DNA of 64,000 bases from Candidatus Heimdallarchaeota archaeon (GTDB taxonomy: Archaea > Asgardarchaeota > Heimdallarchaeia > Hodarchaeales > Hodarchaeaceae). Location: positions 1,797,435 through 1,861,434 of the forward strand of contig CP070695.1 in the NCBI GenBank assembly GCA_020353515.1. The letters are read 5' to 3'. A program made the translations under genes and the position numbers. The notes under the pieces were generated by a model. That model was given only the letters and a program-made list of their open reading frames with translations. It had not been told where the DNA came from and ran no database searches. Shown one piece after another: positions 27,345 through 36,344 of the stretch. How positions within the stretch are numbered: the stretch's first letter is position 1; each line of letters begins with the position of its first letter.

Positions 27345-28409
27345 ATGATACGAAAGAAACTTACTGTTTTTTTAATAACACTTACTCTCCTTGGAGTGTA
27401 CTTTCTAACTTCAGGCACAGGTGACCCTACTTCAATCACAGATGGTCCTCCAGATGATCCTTGGTTATATCCTGGTAATGGGGAAAAAATTAACATAACA
27501 GCTGGCAATAGAACCCAGATAAGGACTACATCTGGAAATCAGATTCAAATCTGTACAAATGAGAGTGTTAAACTTCAGATCAATGAATCAGATACAAATC
27601 CTGCAGGATCATTACCAAACAAAACTCGTGCAGTTAATCGTTACATGCATATTGAACTAAACGGAACTGTAGCAATGAATGCAACATTATGTCGAAACTA
27701 CACCAATAGCGAGTTAAATGGTCTAGGGAATGTGTCAACTTTTAGATGGGCTTATTATAACACCTCTAAATTTCAATGGGAATATGCTCATCAAAATTGG
27801 GTTGAAATAACATCAGAAGGAGCATCTGTACGTTGTAACACATCACATTTCAGTCTTTGGACAATTCTTGCGGCCGTTGAGGAATCTCCAATTCAAAATC
27901 CTAATCCAGGGACACCTTTTGAATGCAAAAATGGAACAGGGTTTGCTGTTCAGGCTGGTAGTAGGTATCAGATCAAAACGCAGAGTGGATTTTCTTTAGA
28001 ATTGAAATTGAATCAAAGTTCAGAAATTACCGTTACAGAATACGAGGAATCTCCTAAAGTAATGACAAAAGCTCAGCATCACATTAGAACACAAGCATTT
28101 AAAATTGAATTGAACAATAGTGCTCAGATTCAAGCGAATTTCTCCTATAAAATCTCTAACAAGAATCAATATGGCATTAAAAACATGGAAAAATTGAAGT
28201 TCATGTTTTATAATGAATCTTCTAAAGACTGGGAAGCACCCAAACATCAATGGTTAGAAGGGGATACCCTTTATTGTAACACGACTCACTTTAGTCTCTG
28301 GACAATCGTAGAGGAAGAGACAACTGATAGTAGTACACCTGGATTCACTATTCTGCCATTAATCCTTTTCGGTGTAGTAATAGCTCGAAACGCGAAGAAG
28401 AGAAAATAA
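27345..28409 (+). CDS. Surface protein with duplicated domain and PGF-type anchor
   Basis: 354 residues from ATG 27345 (GTG 27336 is possible). Signal peptide 1-25. Two copies of one domain of about 140 residues follow; each ends with the same pattern: FxxYNxS..W, then CNTSHFSLWTI (first copy) and CNTTHFSLWTI (second). Each copy also has 'G..xQIxTxSG' near its start and several N-x-S/T sequons, suggesting glycosylation. The C-terminus reads STPGFTILPLILF then AKKRK, a PGF-CTERM-like sorting anchor as in the first gene of the window. The domain is not one I can name. It follows the transmembrane winged-helix gene, which may control it. Confidence 0.75.
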   Translation: MIRKKLTVFLITLTLLGVYFLTSGTGDPTSITDGPPDDPWLYPGNGEKINITAGNRTQIRTTSGNQIQICTNESVKLQINESDTNPAGSLPNKTRAVNRYMHIELNGTVAMNATLCRNYTNSELNGLGNVSTFRWAYYNTSKFQWEYAHQNWVEITSEGASVRCNTSHFSLWTILAAVEESPIQNPNPGTPFECKNGTGFAVQAGSRYQIKTQSGFSLELKLNQSSEITVTEYEESPKVMTKAQHHIRTQAFKIELNNSAQIQANFSYKISNKNQYGIKNMEKLKFMFYNESSKDWEAPKHQWLEGDTLYCNTTHFSLWTIVEEETTDSSTPGFTILPLILFGVVIARNAKKRK

Positions 28410-28426
28410 TACTTCTCTTCCTCTCC

Positions 28427-28466
28427 CTTTTTTTCTTTTAATCTTTTTTTGCAGAATATTTTTTTG
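28427..28466 (+). terminator. Multiple T-tracts after the surface protein gene
   Basis: Three runs of seven T each (28428-28434, 28444-28450, 28459-28465) begin 18 bases after the stop, the usual form of an archaeal factor-independent terminator. Confidence 0.5.
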
Positions 28467-28617
28467 ATTGTTAAATTCTTATAAATACTGATATTAGAAG
28501 CGAAAATACATTTAAAACAGAGTAAAATTTCGAAATAATGCCCAAAAAACCTGAATTTCATGTCTAAAAGCCTTTTAGAATATAAAGATAACATAAGATG
28601 TATTTGAGGAATAGTCT

Positions 28618-30183
28618 TTGTCAAAAGAGCTTGATTTGAAATTATTTGGCCAGCAAATATGGAGTCCCACTGATAAAAAGGAATATAGGAGTAAATTAGC
28701 GGGATTGGGGATCTTTATTAATGTGATTTGGGTGTTAAGTGTTTTTATACGACCTATTATAGATCCAATTCTATTTTTAACTCTAGGAGGAATTGGTTTC
28801 ATTATTTCCTCTGGAACTAGACTCCAATCAAGAAAATTGAGATCTCAAACTGCAAGTGAGGTTAGTGGGGGAAGTATTATTGGTTATGTGATTTCTTGGT
28901 TTATTGTACATTTAGGATATCCCAATAAAACTTATCAAATAGTTATAAATCCCAAATTTATCTTTACAGTCAATCAAATCTTGATTTTTTTCTTGATCGG
29001 GATCTTTGTAGTTTGGTTCGCAATTCCAGCCTCAAGAACATTAGAAGAGGTAATCTTTAATTTCTCACCACTTATCTCTTACTTTATCCTTAATCTCTGG
29101 AAATTAGCAGTCATTCTCGAAATATTGACTCTTCTAGAAGAATTAAAAGTTTTAGACCCGTACGCAGATATAATTTTTTTAACTATAGGCTTCGTAGAGC
29201 TCGTATTGCAATATATTCGTCTATTTAAATTACCAATTGTTGATATTATTCTTGACCCCATGCAACTGTTAAGCAAAATAATCGATGGACCATTACAAAC
29301 TCTGAAATGGAGTTTCCTAGTAATTTTATTTCTAATCATTGACATTCTCCCATTAGATTTAATCTCTATGGGCCTGATCGCTTTCTCTTTGACAATGGGA
29401 TTAGCATCATTAACAACGTCAATATCGAAGATTGCATTAGATAGCGGAATCATCCAATCAAGAACTGAAAATGTTGTCGAAGAAGGAAAAGTAATAATCC
29501 CACAAGTATTCGATGAGCTCAAACAACTTGAAGCCAGTAATTTACAGGAATTTTATCGTGTATCAGAACAGATTAGTGTTAGAAAGAGAGACAAGGTAAT
29601 TAATTATAATGTCGGAGATTTAGTGCTAAAATTACCTTTTACTAACACTTTAGAAGAAAAAGCGGGAATTTTCCTTGCTACTTTGAAATTTAATCGAGCA
29701 TCTACTACTAAAACAAGAAAAAGGATAAGTCGAAAATCAACAGTTCAAATAAAAACGAAAACTAAGACTGTAACGTTGGGTAACAATAAAAAGAGGAAAA
29801 GTATCAACATCTCTTCATTACATAGAATACCTTATGAGGAATGGGAAGAAATCATAAAAAAGGACCAAATTGAATCGATGGATCCAGCTATAGTGACTTC
29901 TATGATGGGATATGATTCACCAGAAGAATTTGAAAAAGTGGTTGAAAAAGGAATAAGAAAAGCAATTTCTATTCAGGAGAATGTTCGAGATAGGATTCGT
30001 GGTGTTCCTGTAACTGGAAGTATGACAAAATCTAAAGTAATAAAATTAAAAAACCGTCATATCGAAGTTCCCGACGAATTTTTGGAAATGATTAAATCAT
30101 CAGAAGATCAAGAAATTGAACTGATTCCTGGAAAAGAAGAATTTCTATTTTATGCGAGAATAAAGAAGAGGAAAGGCAACTAA
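28618..30183 (+). CDS. Polytopic membrane protein with basic cytoplasmic tail
   Basis: 521 residues, TTG start. Six to eight membrane helices lie in residues 25-266. The rest is soluble: an acidic helical stretch (about 285-345), a highly basic linker rich in Lys, Arg and Thr (about 365-400) and a helical end with EEFEKVVEKGIRKA. No family is recognised. The basic linker could bind nucleic acid or membrane lipid. It converges with the URO-D gene and their stop codons overlap by four bases. Confidence 0.6.
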   Translation: MSKELDLKLFGQQIWSPTDKKEYRSKLAGLGIFINVIWVLSVFIRPIIDPILFLTLGGIGFIISSGTRLQSRKLRSQTASEVSGGSIIGYVISWFIVHLGYPNKTYQIVINPKFIFTVNQILIFFLIGIFVVWFAIPASRTLEEVIFNFSPLISYFILNLWKLAVILEILTLLEELKVLDPYADIIFLTIGFVELVLQYIRLFKLPIVDIILDPMQLLSKIIDGPLQTLKWSFLVILFLIIDILPLDLISMGLIAFSLTMGLASLTTSISKIALDSGIIQSRTENVVEEGKVIIPQVFDELKQLEASNLQEFYRVSEQISVRKRDKVINYNVGDLVLKLPFTNTLEEKAGIFLATLKFNRASTTKTRKRISRKSTVQIKTKTKTVTLGNNKKRKSINISSLHRIPYEEWEEIIKKDQIESMDPAIVTSMMGYDSPEEFEKVVEKGIRKAISIQENVRDRIRGVPVTGSMTKSKVIKLKNRHIEVPDEFLEMIKSSEDQEIELIPGKEEFLFYARIKKRKGN

Positions 30184-31193
30184 AAATTAATCGGGTACCC
30201 TCCGATTTTTTTAGCATAGTGATAAGCCTCCAGAATTGCCTGTACATTATGACCTTCAAATAAGCTATTACTAGAGGAGAATAGATATCCTCCACCTGGG
30301 GCACCCTGTTTTAAAGATCTCTCGACATCTCTTCTGACAACCTCGAGATCTGATTGACAGAGAATTTCTGTGGTGTCCAAATTGCCTGCTAAGACAAGTT
30401 TATCGCCGTATTGGCTTTTAATATCTGCTAGATCAATGTTGGCTTTTGATTCTAACGAATGTACTCCTGCAAAACCTGCCTCGATGATCATTGATAGAAG
30501 TGGAGTAACGTGTCCGTCGCTATGCCAGATTATTGGAACCTCAGATACGTTTACAATTTTTTTATATTCAGGAAGGATCAATTTACGAAATAATTTTGGT
30601 GATATCAGAGGACGTGAATTATCTGCCACATCATCTCCAAGAATAATGAAATCCACTTCATTTTGGTTTGCTTGTTCAACCAATGAAATTGTCCATTCAG
30701 TACTCCTCTCAATTACTGCTTCTACTAATTCAGGCTGCTCATACAATGAAAGAAAGAAGTTTTCCATTCCCATACTCAAATAAGATAATCCTAAAGTACA
30801 ATCGTGCCACGAAAAAAACAAAGCGAAGTCTTTTGCGTATTTTAGTCTGGTTTGCTTGATTTTTTCGTCTGGAAACCAGTCTTGAGCGTGTGAGGTAGGC
30901 ACAGAATATTTCTCTAAATCCTCCTCTGATTTTATCAACCCACTATGATACTGCCCACGTTGGAAAACTCGGCCCCATTCGTCAATTCCATCTCCATACG
31001 CCTTAGAATTCTTGGGATGGAATCCAAGTGGCATGCAATCAAGACCAAGTTTTTCCCTAGCAATATAGGTATCTCCTCCTAACGCTTTAACTATTTCTGA
31101 TTCAATCCACGCTTCAAAAAGTGGGACACAATCGGGTTCTTGATGTTCGAAAGCAACCATTACCCGTTCTCGTGAATTCAATACCAAGTCCAT
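30180..31193 (-). CDS. Uroporphyrinogen decarboxylase-family protein
   Basis: 337 residues from ATG 31193 (GTG 31196 adjoins). The URO-D/MtaA/CmuA TIM barrel is shown by 'HQEPDCVPLFEAWI' at the start, FFSWHDCTLG, VDFIILGDDVADN, and KLVLAGNLDTTEIL at the end. In corrinoid methyltransferases of this family the zinc site is usually H-x-C; here the equivalent is IIWHSDGHV, so Cys is replaced by Asp and methyl-cobamide chemistry is doubtful. No corrinoid protein is adjacent. Cytoplasmic enzyme, reaction unknown. Divergent from the FGGY kinase. Confidence 0.8.
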   Translation of the reverse strand: MDLVLNSRERVMVAFEHQEPDCVPLFEAWIESEIVKALGGDTYIAREKLGLDCMPLGFHPKNSKAYGDGIDEWGRVFQRGQYHSGLIKSEEDLEKYSVPTSHAQDWFPDEKIKQTRLKYAKDFALFFSWHDCTLGLSYLSMGMENFFLSLYEQPELVEAVIERSTEWTISLVEQANQNEVDFIILGDDVADNSRPLISPKLFRKLILPEYKKIVNVSEVPIIWHSDGHVTPLLSMIIEAGFAGVHSLESKANIDLADIKSQYGDKLVLAGNLDTTEILCQSDLEVVRRDVERSLKQGAPGGGYLFSSSNSLFEGHNVQAILEAYHYAKKIGGYPINF

Positions 31194-31277
31194 CACATCT
31201 AATATTCTGTATTAATTTTTAATTTTCTTAATATCTTGTTCTATTCAGCTTCTAAAGAATTAGATGGGAAACAACGG

Positions 31278-32849
31278 ATGAGTGCTTTCAATAATTCTGG
31301 TCACACCATCGGTATTGATGTAGGTAGTTCTGGAATACGGTTATTACTTCTCAATACTATGGGAAATACTATAAATGACCTAATAGTAACCTATAAAGCC
31401 CTTGAAGATCAAAATCACAATATTTGGGATGATGAAAAAAGAGTAAATTTGGAGAATTTGACTAAAACTATTGAGAATCAACTTTCCCTCTTGATAGAGG
31501 GGTACCCACAGGTCAATATTTCTTCTCTCTCCATTTCTGGAATTGGCCCTTCACTTGTTTTATTATCCAAACAAGCACAACCATTATCAAATGCCTATAC
31601 ATATGCTTATCAGGGTGCACAAGATTATGTAAAACTACTACCTATTAATTTCCAAAAAAGAACAGGGGGTTTGCATAGTGGTGCATTACCTTATGTCCAG
31701 CTTCTACAACTTAAAGACAATGATATTTTAAAGTCGTGTTCCAAGATTACAACAATAAATGACTATCTTACTTGGAATATGACGAATTTACCATTAAAAG
31801 AGATTTTTTCTTCAGTTCCTAATGCATCGTACACAGGTTTCTATTCAATACAACAAGAAGAATGGGATATAAAACTTTTAGAAGAAATTGGACTGAATCT
31901 CAAGATATTACCAAAAATCGTTCCTTTAGGTACAATATTTCCCATCAAAAACAAATTTAAACTACTCTCAAGTGTTTTCAAAGATACAAATGTAATTACA
32001 GGAGCAATTGATGGTATCGATGCTTTTTGGGCTACTGGAGTAGAAAGAAAAGACATTATTGTCGGTTCAGCAAGTTCTACAGGAGCGTTACGAAGATTGA
32101 GAAAAACTCCAAAAAAAGAATACGTTAGCCGACTTGTTCAATGTTGTCAAATCGATAAAGGTCTATGGGTAGAGTTAATCCCATTTAATAATGTAGGTAC
32201 CTCTCTTACTTGGCTTGCGGATAATTTCAGCTATTTGTTTGAAAATTATCTTACTGAAGATGCCCAATTAGATATTATAAGATTAGAGGGAGAGACAGAA
32301 GATAAACTTGAAGAAAAGATTGGAGATTTGAAATCGTATCTCTTGAAACTCCCATTATACTTCCCATATATTGAAGGGGAACCCAGAGGGCCTAATGGAA
32401 GAGGGAGAATAAGGGGAGGTTTTATATTCCAAATGGAACGACGAAAAAATAAAAAATGTGTTGACTTATACCTTTCAGTATTGATTGGTATTGTGAATAT
32501 GTACAGACATAATCTTGAAGTTCTCGACCCTCCAGATGACTGTAAGGAAATTCGACTAACAGGGCTAATTGCTCAGAAGTCACGACTATTCTTAAGATTA
32601 TTGGCATCATTGACAAACAAAAACATCGTTATAATGAGAACTGATCAATCGATAGCATGGGCAACTGGTATGAGGGCCCTAACTTACATTAATATTCTAG
32701 ATACCATGCCAAAAGTTTCTGTACTAGACTCCATTTTACCAGAAAATAGTGAAATTCAACAATGTCTTGCACTCCTCTATAAAAAATACATGGAAGTCTA
32801 TAACACACCAATGAATTATCAGATCACTCATTCGGAAAGAGAAATCTAA
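31278..32849 (+). CDS. FGGY-family carbohydrate kinase, probably gluconokinase-like
   Basis: 523 residues from ATG 31278; a TTG at 31236 is in frame but lies in the promoter. The ATPase fold shows phosphate 1 as GIDVGSSGIRLLLL, the FGGY hinge region GAIDGIDAFWATGV and phosphate 2 as VGSASSTGAL. The length matches xylulokinase/gluconokinase members. The gene directly downstream is 6-phosphogluconate dehydrogenase, so phosphorylation of gluconate to 6-phosphogluconate is the best guess; this is from context, not from a substrate motif. Cytoplasmic. The two genes are 69 bases apart, and the second also has its own TATA box. Confidence 0.8.
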   Translation: MSAFNNSGHTIGIDVGSSGIRLLLLNTMGNTINDLIVTYKALEDQNHNIWDDEKRVNLENLTKTIENQLSLLIEGYPQVNISSLSISGIGPSLVLLSKQAQPLSNAYTYAYQGAQDYVKLLPINFQKRTGGLHSGALPYVQLLQLKDNDILKSCSKITTINDYLTWNMTNLPLKEIFSSVPNASYTGFYSIQQEEWDIKLLEEIGLNLKILPKIVPLGTIFPIKNKFKLLSSVFKDTNVITGAIDGIDAFWATGVERKDIIVGSASSTGALRRLRKTPKKEYVSRLVQCCQIDKGLWVELIPFNNVGTSLTWLADNFSYLFENYLTEDAQLDIIRLEGETEDKLEEKIGDLKSYLLKLPLYFPYIEGEPRGPNGRGRIRGGFIFQMERRKNKKCVDLYLSVLIGIVNMYRHNLEVLDPPDDCKEIRLTGLIAQKSRLFLRLLASLTNKNIVIMRTDQSIAWATGMRALTYINILDTMPKVSVLDSILPENSEIQQCLALLYKKYMEVYNTPMNYQITHSEREI

Positions 32850-32867
32850 AAAAATGAATTATTTAAT

Positions 32868-32878
32868 CCTTATAAATT
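32868..32878 (+). promoter_or_regulatory. TATA box of the 6-phosphogluconate dehydrogenase gene
   Basis: CCTTATAAATT, 41-51 bases before ATG 32919, indicating that gnd can be transcribed apart from the kinase gene. Confidence 0.45.
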
Positions 32879-32918
32879 GACTGAGGGATTGAATCAACTA
32901 CCAAAAATGTGAAATATA

Positions 32919-34346
32919 ATGAAAGCAGATATTGGTCTTATTGGACTAGCTACAATGGGTCAAAATTTAGCATTAAATATAGAAAGAAATCAATATACCA
33001 TTGCAGTATACAATAGGACTACAGAAAGACTTGATGAATTTATTAATGGAAAGGGGTTCGAGAAGAATATCATCGGGTGTTATGATGTTGAGAATCTCTG
33101 TAACACCTTAAAAAAACCTCGAATTATATTGTTGATGATAAAAGCTGGTAAACCTGTTGATGATTCCATTTCAATGCTCCTTCCATTCTTAGAACCAGGA
33201 GATATAATCATTGATGGAGGAAATTCCTTTTTTAGTGATACAATACGGAGATTAAAAAAACTAGAGAATAAAGGAATTCATTATCTAGGAGCGGGTATTT
33301 CGGGAGGTGAAGAGGGAGCATTAAAAGGACCTTCGATAATGCCAGGGGGATCATTGGAAGCTTGGAAACATGTAGAAGAGATCTTTACAAAAATTACAGC
33401 GAAAATCAATGGGGATCCATGTTGTAGTTACATTGGTTCTGATGGAGCAGGTCACTATGTTAAAATGGTGCATAATGGCATAGAATACTCTGATATGCAA
33501 CTGATTTCAGAGATATATTATATCTTAAAGAAATTTCTCAATTTGACTGCTTATGAATTAGCAAAAATATTCGCTGAATGGGATAAGGGGGATCTTAATT
33601 CTTACCTAATTAAAATTACCAGTAAAATTCTTTTAGAGGAAGATCCAGTCACAAAAAATCCTTTAGTTGACATGATTCTAGATTCTGCGAAACAAAAAGG
33701 GACTGGAAAATGGGCCAGTCAAGAAGCATTAGAGATGGGGGTACCTGTACCAAGTATCACAGAAGCAGTATATGCAAGGAATATTTCATCCAAAAGAGAG
33801 GAAAGGCTTGAAGCCTCCAAACTTTTGACAGGGCCCACCCCCCAATTTTCAGGAGAAAAATCTATCCTGGTTGAAGCAACACGTAAAGCACTCATTGCTG
33901 CTAAGATTTGTTCTTATGCTCAAGGATTCTCTTTACTTAAAGCAGCTTCAGATGAATACAAGTGGGAATTAAACCTCTCAAATATAGCTCAAATATGGCG
34001 TAACGGTTGTATTATACGAGCGCGATTCCTGAAACAAGTAAAGGTCGCTTTTCAACAAGATAAAGATCTTAGTAATCTTCTCTTAGATTCTTATTTCTCA
34101 GATGTTATTAAAACCAGCCAAGAAGATTGGAGATTTGTTGTTAACTTAGCTGTGGAGAATGGAATACCTATACCTGCCTTATCGTCAGCCCTATCTTATT
34201 ATGATAGCTATAGGAACCCTTCATTACCTGCTAATCTGATTCAGGCTCAAAGAGATTATTTTGGAGCTCATGGCTTTGAAAGAGTTGATAAAGAGCAAGG
34301 ACTAATCTATCATTATGAAAAGTGGGCTCCTCTTGACGAAGATTAA
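32919..34346 (+). CDS. gnd: 6-phosphogluconate dehydrogenase, decarboxylating
   Basis: 475 residues, the long (dimeric, about 470-residue) form found in bacteria and eukaryotes. Seen: dinucleotide site GLATMGQNLALNI with YNRTTERLDEF (Asn-Arg-Thr favours NADP), IIDGGNSFFSDT, substrate site GAGISGGEEGALKGPS, catalytic KMVHNGIEYSDMQLI and the C-terminal tail RDYFGAHGFER that reaches into the partner's active site. It oxidises 6-phosphogluconate to ribulose 5-phosphate and CO2, yielding NADPH, in the cytoplasm. The oxidative pentose phosphate branch is rare in archaea, so transfer from bacteria is plausible. The upstream FGGY kinase could supply the substrate from gluconate. Confidence 0.93.
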   Translation: MKADIGLIGLATMGQNLALNIERNQYTIAVYNRTTERLDEFINGKGFEKNIIGCYDVENLCNTLKKPRIILLMIKAGKPVDDSISMLLPFLEPGDIIIDGGNSFFSDTIRRLKKLENKGIHYLGAGISGGEEGALKGPSIMPGGSLEAWKHVEEIFTKITAKINGDPCCSYIGSDGAGHYVKMVHNGIEYSDMQLISEIYYILKKFLNLTAYELAKIFAEWDKGDLNSYLIKITSKILLEEDPVTKNPLVDMILDSAKQKGTGKWASQEALEMGVPVPSITEAVYARNISSKREERLEASKLLTGPTPQFSGEKSILVEATRKALIAAKICSYAQGFSLLKAASDEYKWELNLSNIAQIWRNGCIIRARFLKQVKVAFQQDKDLSNLLLDSYFSDVIKTSQEDWRFVVNLAVENGIPIPALSSALSYYDSYRNPSLPANLIQAQRDYFGAHGFERVDKEQGLIYHYEKWAPLDED

Positions 34347-34364
34347 CCTGAATTTTGCTACTAC

Positions 34365-35186
34365 TTAAACAGGGTAATATCGTTTAACTTGTTCATTATT
34401 CTGACTAGTCAAGGGAAATTCCAGATTAAACTTAATAAATGAGGATTGACAAGGTGGGCCTCTTGCTACATTGAACACTATCTTCGGATTCTTCCCAAAA
34501 TTAATCAAGATAAAGTAACTATAAACTGTCGTATAGGAATGATCTTGAAATGAGGAAAGCCCATGTCGGCATATTGCAGCCTTATTATGCGATCTCAAAA
34601 GAAAACGAATATCCTCAACATTAGAAGCATCTTTGAGTGTTTTTACGGATTCATTAAAACGATATACACTATGATCAATATTTAGCCTATCTTTAACTGG
34701 ATCAGCTTTTATTATGGCTTCAGTAGTCTCCAAGATTAAGTGGTGATTCGTTCGAACCATGTAATCATCTGATTGCTCACTAGCTAACTCGGAGGAGGTA
34801 AGTTCAATGGCAATTAACTGATCTGGGGTGGCTATAACCATATTACACCACTGATAATCCGTCCTTCCATGAACTTCTTCTTTACAAATATCAATTGCTT
34901 CCTCCACAGCCTTAGCTTCTAGAATAATCCGTTCAGTAAGCAAATCATAGGGTGAGTCCGAAGTAGCTAATATATTTGAGTTTACAGCCACCAGGTTATG
35001 ACGATTGACTCCGATTGAGAATCCAGCGGCCTTCTTACTACGAAGATTCACACCCCGCACTCCAAACGCATGGGAATGTTCAAAAGAAAGCTGATCAGAA
35101 TGGTTTTTGACTCTAAAATCTTTATTTTTGAATACAACTAAAATTTGTTCATCCTTAAAGATTTTCGCGCCTGTAGTGCACCCCAT
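34365..35186 (-). CDS. Ntn-hydrolase of the C45/choloylglycine type
   Basis: 273 residues. It begins MGCTTG, placing a Cys-Thr at positions 3-4 where Ntn-hydrolases (choloylglycine hydrolase, isopenicillin-N acyltransferase and C45/C69 peptidases) expose a catalytic N-terminal cysteine. Then follow GVRGVNLRSKKAAGFSIGVNRHNLVAVNSN, read as short pieces GVN and NRHNLV, matching the family's oxyanion-loop region, and a C-terminal 'ARGPPC' strand. It would hydrolyse or transfer an amide-bound acyl group. It lacks a signal peptide. Two residues must be removed to free the cysteine, or maturation is only partial. It is divergent from the EamA exporter gene. Confidence 0.7.
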   Translation of the reverse strand: MGCTTGAKIFKDEQILVVFKNKDFRVKNHSDQLSFEHSHAFGVRGVNLRSKKAAGFSIGVNRHNLVAVNSNILATSDSPYDLLTERIILEAKAVEEAIDICKEEVHGRTDYQWCNMVIATPDQLIAIELTSSELASEQSDDYMVRTNHHLILETTEAIIKADPVKDRLNIDHSVYRFNESVKTLKDASNVEDIRFLLRSHNKAAICRHGLSSFQDHSYTTVYSYFILINFGKNPKIVFNVARGPPCQSSFIKFNLEFPLTSQNNEQVKRYYPV

Positions 35187-35312
35187 TCAATCACCATCAC
35201 AAAAAACATCTAGTATTAGGATAATTATGATTTTCTTAAGACTCTATCCGCTTATGACTCTTGGGAGAAAGACTTAGACACTCGAAGACAATGTCCTAAA
35301 AATAGGTTTAAA

Positions 35313-36287
35313 ATGGAAAACGAGGAATCTATAGCAAAATCCAAAGAGAAAGGATATGAGATAGGAGCATACCTTCTATTACTTGCAACAGCTGTCATTT
35401 GGGCTTTCACCTGGCCATTAGGCCGCTGGTTAGTATCCCCTGAAGTAGGTGGAGAAACAATTCCTCCTATGATTATTGCTTCTCTTCGATATTTACTAGT
35501 AATCCCTTGTTTCTTTTTAATTCTTAAAATAAAAGAGAAAAATCTAAACATTAGTTTTATGAAGAGTCATTGGAAGATTTTTGCCTTTATGGGTATAACC
35601 TCCGTAACTGTTTATCAGGCAGGATACTTAATTGGCGAATATTATACCTCTGCTAGTGATGCTGTTGTTATAGTGAGCAGTCATCCGATGTTAGTTTTAA
35701 TTTTTGCAAGCATAGTATTAAAAATGGAAAAATTAAATGGAATGAGAATTTTTGGAACATTATTGTCTTTTACAGGAATATTGTTGATCTTTGGCTTTTC
35801 TCCTAATGTTGATGTCCCTAATCGAATCTTGGGTGATATTCTGATTTTTCTTGGGGCAATATTTTATGCACAATACATAGTAGTATCACGATATTTCTTG
35901 AATAAATGTGAAAAGGAATCCTTCCAACCCTCTTCTTTGTATATCATTACTTGGGTATCATTTTTTGGATTACTTAGCACGATACCTGTATCATTAATCA
36001 TATCTCCAGAGTATATTAACCCAATTCTTTACTTTCAAGTTCCTGAAAGAGTTTGGTTCGGAGTGGCATATCTTGCATTTGTTTCAACAGTTCTAGGATA
36101 CTGGTTTTATCTTGAGGGAGTAAAGAGGCTGTCTGCAAGTCGGGCAGCAATATTTCAGAATCTGGTGCCGATATTTGGGGTCGGTCTTTCTGTTATTCTA
36201 TTAAATGAGATTTTTGACCCATTGATTCATATTTCATCAATTCTGCTAATAATAACTGGGATAACGCTTGTAAACAGAGGAAAATGA
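35313..36287 (+). CDS. EamA/DMT-family transporter
   Basis: 324 residues with ten membrane helices in two EamA halves (about 15-150 and 165-322). Typical sequences are AFTWPLGRWLV in helix 1, GLLL/ILLIFG at the end of the first half and the C-terminal repeat with SASRAAIFQNLVPIFGVG. Family members export amino acids, nucleosides, or other small metabolites. The ATG at 35313 lies 10 bases after TCCTAAAAATAGGT, so its leader is very short. No direct evidence for cargo; it stands beside an amide hydrolase and a second exporter. Confidence 0.85.
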   Translation: MENEESIAKSKEKGYEIGAYLLLLATAVIWAFTWPLGRWLVSPEVGGETIPPMIIASLRYLLVIPCFFLILKIKEKNLNISFMKSHWKIFAFMGITSVTVYQAGYLIGEYYTSASDAVVIVSSHPMLVLIFASIVLKMEKLNGMRIFGTLLSFTGILLIFGFSPNVDVPNRILGDILIFLGAIFYAQYIVVSRYFLNKCEKESFQPSSLYIITWVSFFGLLSTIPVSLIISPEYINPILYFQVPERVWFGVAYLAFVSTVLGYWFYLEGVKRLSASRAAIFQNLVPIFGVGLSVILLNEIFDPLIHISSILLIITGITLVNRGK

Positions 36288-36344
36288 GTGACACATTCAA
36301 TCATATTATATAATTAGTTGTACTCTAAGGAGACAAGTGAGAGT

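Noticed and set aside
29079..29522. 147-codon frame opposite the polytopic membrane protein.
   Set aside because: No ribosome site and low-complexity product; a reverse reading of hydrophobic codons.
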